From contig CP047917.1 in assembly GCA_010202115.1 (NCBI GenBank), forward strand, positions 744,001-808,000: a stretch of DNA of 64,000 nucleotides, read 5' to 3'. The first letter of the stretch is position 1. Each line of letters begins with the position of its first letter. Below are positions 59,535-64,000 of this stretch, piece after piece. The notes under the pieces are model-generated. The model did not search any database and was not told the DNA's origin. It saw only the letters and a list, made by a program, of their open reading frames with translations. Both the position numbers and the translations under genes were made by a program. The stretch is from Candidatus Saccharibacteria bacterium oral taxon 488 (GTDB lineage: Bacteria > Patescibacteriota > Saccharimonadia > Saccharimonadales > Saccharimonadaceae).

Positions 59535-60314
59535 ATGAGCAGCAGCGACAGTGCTGAAAGGAGCGGCCGCGCCGCCGAAGATGCCATCCACCAGGAACTC
59601 CGCGCTGCCCGTAAACGCCCCGGTGGCCTGTCGCCGCAGACCATGGCCCAGTGCCCGGTCATGTGCGACCTACTCGGCAACGGCGACCCCGAAGTCGCCT
59701 TGGTAGAGCTGAACCACAAGATCATGGAACTGATCGACTCCGACGACGACATCACCGCCGTGGAGGCCGCCAGCTACTCCCTCGGGCTGTGTACCGACGC
59801 CGACACCCACCTCGCCCGGCTCGAAGAATTCGGGGCCAAACACTTCCTCGACCAACGCCAAGCCCGCCGCTACAGCGACCGCGGCCTGCTCCAGCTTGCC
59901 CGGCTGATCTCCACCCACTGGACCACCCAAACCGTCCCCGAAGCCACCCTCATCCTCATCGGCTTGGACGAAACCCAAGTCGGCTTCACCATCCAACTCC
60001 GCTGCCAACACCACATCCACATGCACCCACCACAGCTCAGCCTGTGGCAAGACAACGCACCCCAGCCCACACCCCTAACCCCGGCCTGGACCACCACCTC
60101 CCAACCAGAGGCCCTGTGGCACGAGCAGGAGCTGGCTGAACCAGTCGTTGTCCAGCTCCAAGGCCAGACCACCATCCGGCTGGTCTGGCGAGGCGAAACC
60201 TGGCCCAAATTCACCATCGTCCTCACCGGCAACATCCACGCGGACATGATCAAGAGCCAGACGCTAGGGGCAGCTTGTGCAGTGACAGTGGTGGATACGG
60301 AGCAGCCTCACTGA
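59535..60314 (+). CDS. uncharacterised 259-residue protein of the element
   Basis: A soluble, acidic protein. The first 110 residues are helical with Ser/Glu/Arg-rich parts (SAERSGRAAEDAIHQELRAARK); the middle has TQTVPEATLILIGLDETQVGF and the end is beta-rich (TIRLVWRGETWPKFTIVLTG). I see no motif that names a family. GC-rich codon use. It is divergent from the leftward conjugation run and looks like a control or accessory gene of the element. Confidence 0.7.
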   Translation: MSSSDSAERSGRAAEDAIHQELRAARKRPGGLSPQTMAQCPVMCDLLGNGDPEVALVELNHKIMELIDSDDDITAVEAASYSLGLCTDADTHLARLEEFGAKHFLDQRQARRYSDRGLLQLARLISTHWTTQTVPEATLILIGLDETQVGFTIQLRCQHHIHMHPPQLSLWQDNAPQPTPLTPAWTTTSQPEALWHEQELAEPVVVQLQGQTTIRLVWRGETWPKFTIVLTGNIHADMIKSQTLGAACAVTVVDTEQPH

Positions 60315-60443
60315 GCTCCTGCAACACGTTGACATCTTCAAGACAGGACTTAGGACTGTCCCTCCTGCTAGATGACGGAGGGGATCACTGCGACACGCCC
60401 GCGACGATTTGCCTAAGAGCAGTCAAGCATGTCATAATGTGCC

Positions 60444-61964
60444 ATGGTACCCGAGGGGAAAGCACCAAACGCACCTTCGCTGACGACGAATTTCCGGGCG
60501 AAACCTGGTAATTCAAGGCTGCTCTGGGATCCTCAAGCACATAGCACTGTGGGAGAGTTCTGCCACTTCTACTTGTTGAGTAGTCGAGATGGTCGTGGTG
60601 CCGATCTCATGGAAGCTGTTACTTCCTCTCTTCGCAGTATCGGCATTCATGGTGCTACATGCCATATCGTTTATGGACCCATGGATCTACTAATTCGCGC
60701 ATGGCTTAGTGAATCGAAACGCATGGCTTTTCTGAGAACTGTTCAGCAGCCAGTACTTGATCTTCGGTTGGATCAATTTGTCGAATTCAAGGCTGAAGCC
60801 GTTGATTACGTCGATTGCGGGATTAGCCAGGCGGATTCTCCGCCAAGTTTAGATGCAGTTAAATCATTGGTTGAAGCATTCTGGGACACCAGCGAAGAGG
60901 ACCAAGCCAAGCTTGAAACAGCTGTGCAGCATGCATTAGAGAGGAAAATACTTCATAACTACCAGTCTCCGGCAGGTTGTAAGGTATACTTATTCGTTTA
61001 CGGGGCTAAGGGGAGAATCCTAGAGAAGACTGAAGTGGAGACTCTCAGTCGTGCCCTACACAGAGAGAAAGCAAGGCATATCACAGTCTACCGGGGCGCA
61101 GGTTTCTGTATCGGTGTTGTTAAGTTTATATCTGACGACTACGATGACACCCTGAAGGCTGTTCAGGCGGCTCAGGAGGCACTGGCGCAAGGAGGCCTCT
61201 ACTGTTGGTCTCTCGTTCCGCCTGGACGTAACGAGACCGAAGAAGGCGAGACTCTACACCTGCCGGATAGCGAGGCTGAGAGTCTGGCTACAAGCCTCAT
61301 GGTCAGCGCCGATATACCTGAAAATGAAAAACCAGCCCTTTCTGTCAAAATTGAGGGTGCCCTTGGAAAAGAGGCAACTAGAGAGCGCGTTAGGGAGCTG
61401 ATCCAGAAGGCCGAGAGAAACCTCAATGGACAACGAGGTCGGCAACGTTTTAGCAGCATTCTGTGTGGAGTATTTGCGCGCGATGCCCGATCGATCAATC
61501 AGCGACTCTCTTTCCTGATTAGTATTGAGAGTAACATACGTGGATACTTGACGAAACTCGCCAAGGCCAATGTTTCACTTAGTGAATTGAGTAGGTGGCC
61601 AGATGTGTCTAGTCACCCTCTTCAAGAGAAGAGCACCTCAAAATGGAGAGAGGCTCTTGCGCGCGAAGAAATTACCACCTTGGAGTTTCTAAAATCGCTT
61701 GATCTGCCAATCATGATTGCATATATTGACTCGCTCCGCAGAGATGGTATTATTGACTATACAGGGGATGATGCACCCTTGGAGGAGTGTGTAATTCATG
61801 CAGAGATGATCCAAGGACTTCGTGATCGATACGCCCATGGCGTCATTCTTGACTTGGCACTAAAGGAGAGTCTCGACGATGAAATGTGGGAAATACTCAC
61901 TGACTTGATCATCGCCATCAAGATTCAGATATCTCTCGAAGAATTGCTTGAAAACCCTGATTGA
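60444..61964 (+). CDS. 506-residue regulator-like protein with a possible HEPN end
   Basis: A protein I do not recognise. Two segments (about 38-100 and 178-275) look like ferredoxin-like sensory domains of the Lrp/AsnC type: HFYLLSSRDGRGADLMEAV with YGPMDLLIRAWLS, and KVYLFVYGAKGRILEKTE with GAGFCIGVVKFI. The C-terminal 110 residues are helical and contain LRDRYAHGVIL, which fits the R-x4-H motif of HEPN RNases. The start is uncertain; ATG 60444 lacks a ribosome site and later starts are possible. AT-richer than the element to the left. Its stop is 34 nt before a winged-helix gene. Confidence 0.62.
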   Translation: MVPEGKAPNAPSLTTNFRAKPGNSRLLWDPQAHSTVGEFCHFYLLSSRDGRGADLMEAVTSSLRSIGIHGATCHIVYGPMDLLIRAWLSESKRMAFLRTVQQPVLDLRLDQFVEFKAEAVDYVDCGISQADSPPSLDAVKSLVEAFWDTSEEDQAKLETAVQHALERKILHNYQSPAGCKVYLFVYGAKGRILEKTEVETLSRALHREKARHITVYRGAGFCIGVVKFISDDYDDTLKAVQAAQEALAQGGLYCWSLVPPGRNETEEGETLHLPDSEAESLATSLMVSADIPENEKPALSVKIEGALGKEATRERVRELIQKAERNLNGQRGRQRFSSILCGVFARDARSINQRLSFLISIESNIRGYLTKLAKANVSLSELSRWPDVSSHPLQEKSTSKWREALAREEITTLEFLKSLDLPIMIAYIDSLRRDGIIDYTGDDAPLEECVIHAEMIQGLRDRYAHGVILDLALKESLDDEMWEILTDLIIAIKIQISLEELLENPD

Positions 61965-61998
61965 TAAAACGGTTATATTACAAGGAGGTTGTATAAAA

Positions 61999-62466
61999 TT
62001 GTCACAAATGGAGAATGATCACGTGACGGTACGTCTTAACCCTCAACCAAATAAGCCCTACGAAGAGCTTGTGGTTCTTCAGAGGTCAGATCGATCACGA
62101 TCTATGGATGAAGGCAATGTGCTTGATTCGGATCCATCTTCAATAGAAGTAGAGGAACGGCATCTCTTGGATCTGCTAAGGCGTCAGGTTCAAGACTTGG
62201 TATATTCCCCGGGATCCATCAGCGCAAAGCAGACCGTGCTGGGGGTGCTTGTTCATGGCATACCGATGACTCTTCTTGAGATTGCCTCATTGGCAAGAGG
62301 GGATATCCCCGAGATTCGACGTGACCTCAGTGTCTTGAGACAATTAGGGTTTGTCGAAGTAGACAGAAATCCGAAGGGCGAACTACTCTATCAGATAAGC
62401 CGACCCACGGAGAGCACACGTGCTGAACGGACTCGGGTATCTATGGCGAAGCTCGCACTAGGCTGA
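61999..62466 (+). CDS. winged-helix regulator-like protein
   Basis: A 155-residue protein with a C-terminal winged helix: QTVLGVLVHGIPMTLLEIA, GDIPEIRRDLSVLRQLGF and EVDRNPKGELLYQISR. The first 45 residues are charged. The start is set at TTG 61999, with AAGGAGG 10 nt upstream; ATG 62008 is the alternative. It lies between the 506-residue protein and a membrane protein on the same strand and is probably co-transcribed. No family recognised. Confidence 0.65.
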   Translation: MSQMENDHVTVRLNPQPNKPYEELVVLQRSDRSRSMDEGNVLDSDPSSIEVEERHLLDLLRRQVQDLVYSPGSISAKQTVLGVLVHGIPMTLLEIASLARGDIPEIRRDLSVLRQLGFVEVDRNPKGELLYQISRPTESTRAERTRVSMAKLALG

Positions 62467-62483
62467 TCATGAGTGCGTAAGCC

Positions 62484-63383
62484 ATGCTTCTCAAAATAGG
62501 GGGAGCTCTGTTTGGAGCGTTGGTTGCTAGTGTGACTAGTATTCTCGCTCTTGGTTTTGGCGATTGCGTGACTCGCCCTAAGGCAGTACTTTGGCCAGTA
62601 TTCCGCAAACGATGGCGAATGTTACTCTTGATTGTCGCTATTGACTTGGTCTTATCAGGGTTAGTAGTGGGTCAGCTTATTGGCGTCGCTCTTTCGTGCT
62701 CTTGTTTTAAACCGGGAAATCCGTGGATTGTGCCCGCAGAACTGGTACCCTATGTACTAGGCGGGGCCATCGGGGTATTTGGGTTCGGATTGGTTCCAGA
62801 CTGTGACTTTTTTAAGCGTTTACGAAATTCCACTCTTGAGGGCGAGGATAAATCCAGCGGGGCAGAGTCTGCGAGAGAGGCTCACCTTGAATCAAAATCA
62901 GAGGAAGCGTCAAGAGAGACCGCAGTTAAGAATCTAACAAAAGCGTTTTCCGGAGAGATCTCCGGCGAGCTAGCGGCAATGGATAGGGCTCATCGCCGAT
63001 GGCGGAGGGCTTATATTACATCTGTTCGAGAAGCGGTTGAGTCTGAAATGAGATCCATTAAAGCTGGATGGCATAATCAACTCGAAATGGCTTGGGCGAG
63101 TTACGGCAAGCGGCATCCACAAATTATGTTTACACTAATCTCGCAATGTAGCAGGCAGAGTGGTCCACAATGGGCTAAGGCGAGTGTCAAAGCTAAAGGG
63201 GCAATGGAGAGGCTTTCAGAGGCCGCCAAAACCTTCGGTAAGGCAACGCAAGATTATGCATTGAGCGAAAAGTGCCTGAACCTGGAGGAGCAGGCAGATC
63301 CTGTTTTTGAGGCATTGCTTAATTTGGAGCAGTATGATTTTTTGGCCGACCGCCTGGCTATCAAGCTGTTGTGGTCTCAGTAA
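62484..63383 (+). CDS. membrane protein with a helical cytoplasmic end
   Basis: A 299-residue protein with three hydrophobic segments in the first 110 residues (IGGALFGALVASVTSILALGF; LLLIVAIDLVLSGLVVGQLIG; VPYVLGGAIGVFGFGLV) and a C-terminal 190 residues that are helical and charged (ESKSEEASRETAVKNLTK). I see no catalytic motif. It follows the winged-helix gene by 17 nt. A three-gene unit with the two upstream genes is likely; its purpose is unknown. Confidence 0.65.
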   Translation: MLLKIGGALFGALVASVTSILALGFGDCVTRPKAVLWPVFRKRWRMLLLIVAIDLVLSGLVVGQLIGVALSCSCFKPGNPWIVPAELVPYVLGGAIGVFGFGLVPDCDFFKRLRNSTLEGEDKSSGAESAREAHLESKSEEASRETAVKNLTKAFSGEISGELAAMDRAHRRWRRAYITSVREAVESEMRSIKAGWHNQLEMAWASYGKRHPQIMFTLISQCSRQSGPQWAKASVKAKGAMERLSEAAKTFGKATQDYALSEKCLNLEEQADPVFEALLNLEQYDFLADRLAIKLLWSQ

Positions 63384-63653
63384 CCTGCTTCGACACCTGC
63401 ATTACGGACGCCGACCCCGAGGCCCCTCTCGCCGCCTAGTATCCCCGCATCAAAGTTGGCCATCAGCTTAGCGCCACCAACGCCCATGCCGGAGTCGTGA
63501 ATGCTGCTGTCAAACATATCAAACGCACTAGACAGTCAGTCTGTCAAACCCTTATTCTGTTACATAGCGCCCACCGGACGCGGTCGCATAACTTGATTAG
63601 CCTAAGCGCCACGGTCAACCGCGAACAACCCATATACATGATATGCTTCACCC

Positions 63654-64000
63654 ATGACTAGTCAACAACTTAACATCCACCAAGTCATGGCGGACATTGC
63701 AGGTTCTGATGAAGAAAAGGTTCTTCTAGGTCTAGCAACTACCAATAGCGGCGTGGCGATGATCGACACCCTACTTGATGACAAGATTAGTAGTACCCCT
63801 AGATGGATCATTCACCAGCTGAAGGAACTAGGTCTAGTCACGGGGAGCTACCAAGGCCTCATGCATATAACGACTACAGGAAGAGAGGTAGCTAGTCGCG
63901 TGCAGCGCTCCCTCGAAAATGGCGAACGACGAGATGAGCGTATCCGTCGCGCCTTGCTTCAAGCAGTGAGTAGCGGAAACCCTGTTGACAGTGCTGCCGG
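63654..64000 (+). CDS. winged-helix protein, cut by the window edge
   Basis: ATG 63654 opens a frame of 115 codons that is still open at 64000. The first part looks like a winged helix: HQVMADIAGSDEEKVLLGLA, then STPRWIIHQLKELGLVTG, IHITTTGREV-like strand pair and a basic helix (RRDERIRRALLQAVSSG). It resembles MarR- or IclR-type DNA-binding domains in shape, without a family match. No ribosome site is obvious. The 270 bp before it hold nothing recognisable. Confidence 0.5.
   Translation, partial: MTSQQLNIHQVMADIAGSDEEKVLLGLATTNSGVAMIDTLLDDKISSTPRWIIHQLKELGLVTGSYQGLMHITTTGREVASRVQRSLENGERRDERIRRALLQAVSSGNPVDSAA

Noticed and set aside
1-64000. CRISPR arrays, insertion sequences and rRNA genes
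   Set aside because: I looked for regular repeats with spacers, transposase motifs with inverted ends and rRNA segments; none was seen in the window.

Overview
The window looks like a chromosome segment of an ultrasmall Candidatus Saccharibacteria (TM7/Patescibacteria) cell, joined on the right to a block resembling an actinobacterial conjugative element. Lineage is inferred from gene content and style: a compact housekeeping set (aspS, ruvABC, yebC, comEC, hrcA-grpE-dnaK-dnaJ, gmk, lepA, murJ, ftsH, tilS), no biosynthetic operons, many short unknown membrane or surface proteins, and promoters that sit directly on start codons. I could not run a search, so the phylum call is inference. Oral Saccharibacteria live on Actinobacteria, which would fit the right-hand block.

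Layout. 0-2 kb: NUDIX hydrolase, then an SDR oxidoreductase and a MerR regulator, divergent around a MerR-type operator. 2-13.3 kb: aspS and ruvB, a decayed HIT gene and a decayed metzincin-like gene, then ruvA, a class A PBP, ruvC, a lamin-tail surface protein and yebC. 13.3-21.2 kb: a coiled-coil protein, comEC, tRNA-Lys, a DUF192 gene, rimK with its retropepsin-like partner, a broken ATP-grasp gene and a DUF1704/MATCAP-like metallopeptidase. 21.2-29.4 kb: the HrcA heat-shock regulon with four CIRCE operators and a 49-codon membrane peptide between hrcA and grpE, plus an LssY-C protein and gmk. 29.4-43 kb: lepA is split in two at a domain junction, with 5.7 kb of accessory genes between the halves; murJ, ftsH and tilS lie upstream. 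43-49.3 kb: SGNH hydrolase, elongator tRNA-Met, an ATP-cone protein, a flavoprotein lacking the redox cysteines, a cutA pseudogene, initiator tRNA and a DivIC-like protein. 49.3-53.3 kb: unknown accessory genes. 53.6-60.3 kb: visibly GC-richer DNA with an ArdA-like antirestriction protein, a replication-relaxation protein, a VirD4-like coupling ATPase and an MT-A70 adenine methyltransferase. 60.4-64 kb: unknown genes, the last cut by the window edge.

Three patterns run through the window. First, many genes have an extended -10 (TGn plus a TATAAT-like hexamer) only 6-8 nt upstream of the start codon, which predicts leaderless mRNAs; genes in the GC-rich block use Shine-Dalgarno sites instead. 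Second, housekeeping genes are intact while small accessory genes are broken: HIT, CYTH and cutA by in-frame nonsense codons, and the metzincin, ATP-grasp, 5'-nucleotidase, nitroreductase and one unknown gene by indels at homopolymers or dinucleotide tracts. Third, several genes too short for routine ORF calling (49, 39, 52 and 20 codons) have good translation signals or stop/start overlaps. The clearest candidate for something undescribed is the split lepA with its cassette, including a 39-residue peptide translationally coupled to a membrane protein directly behind the lepA N-terminal half.
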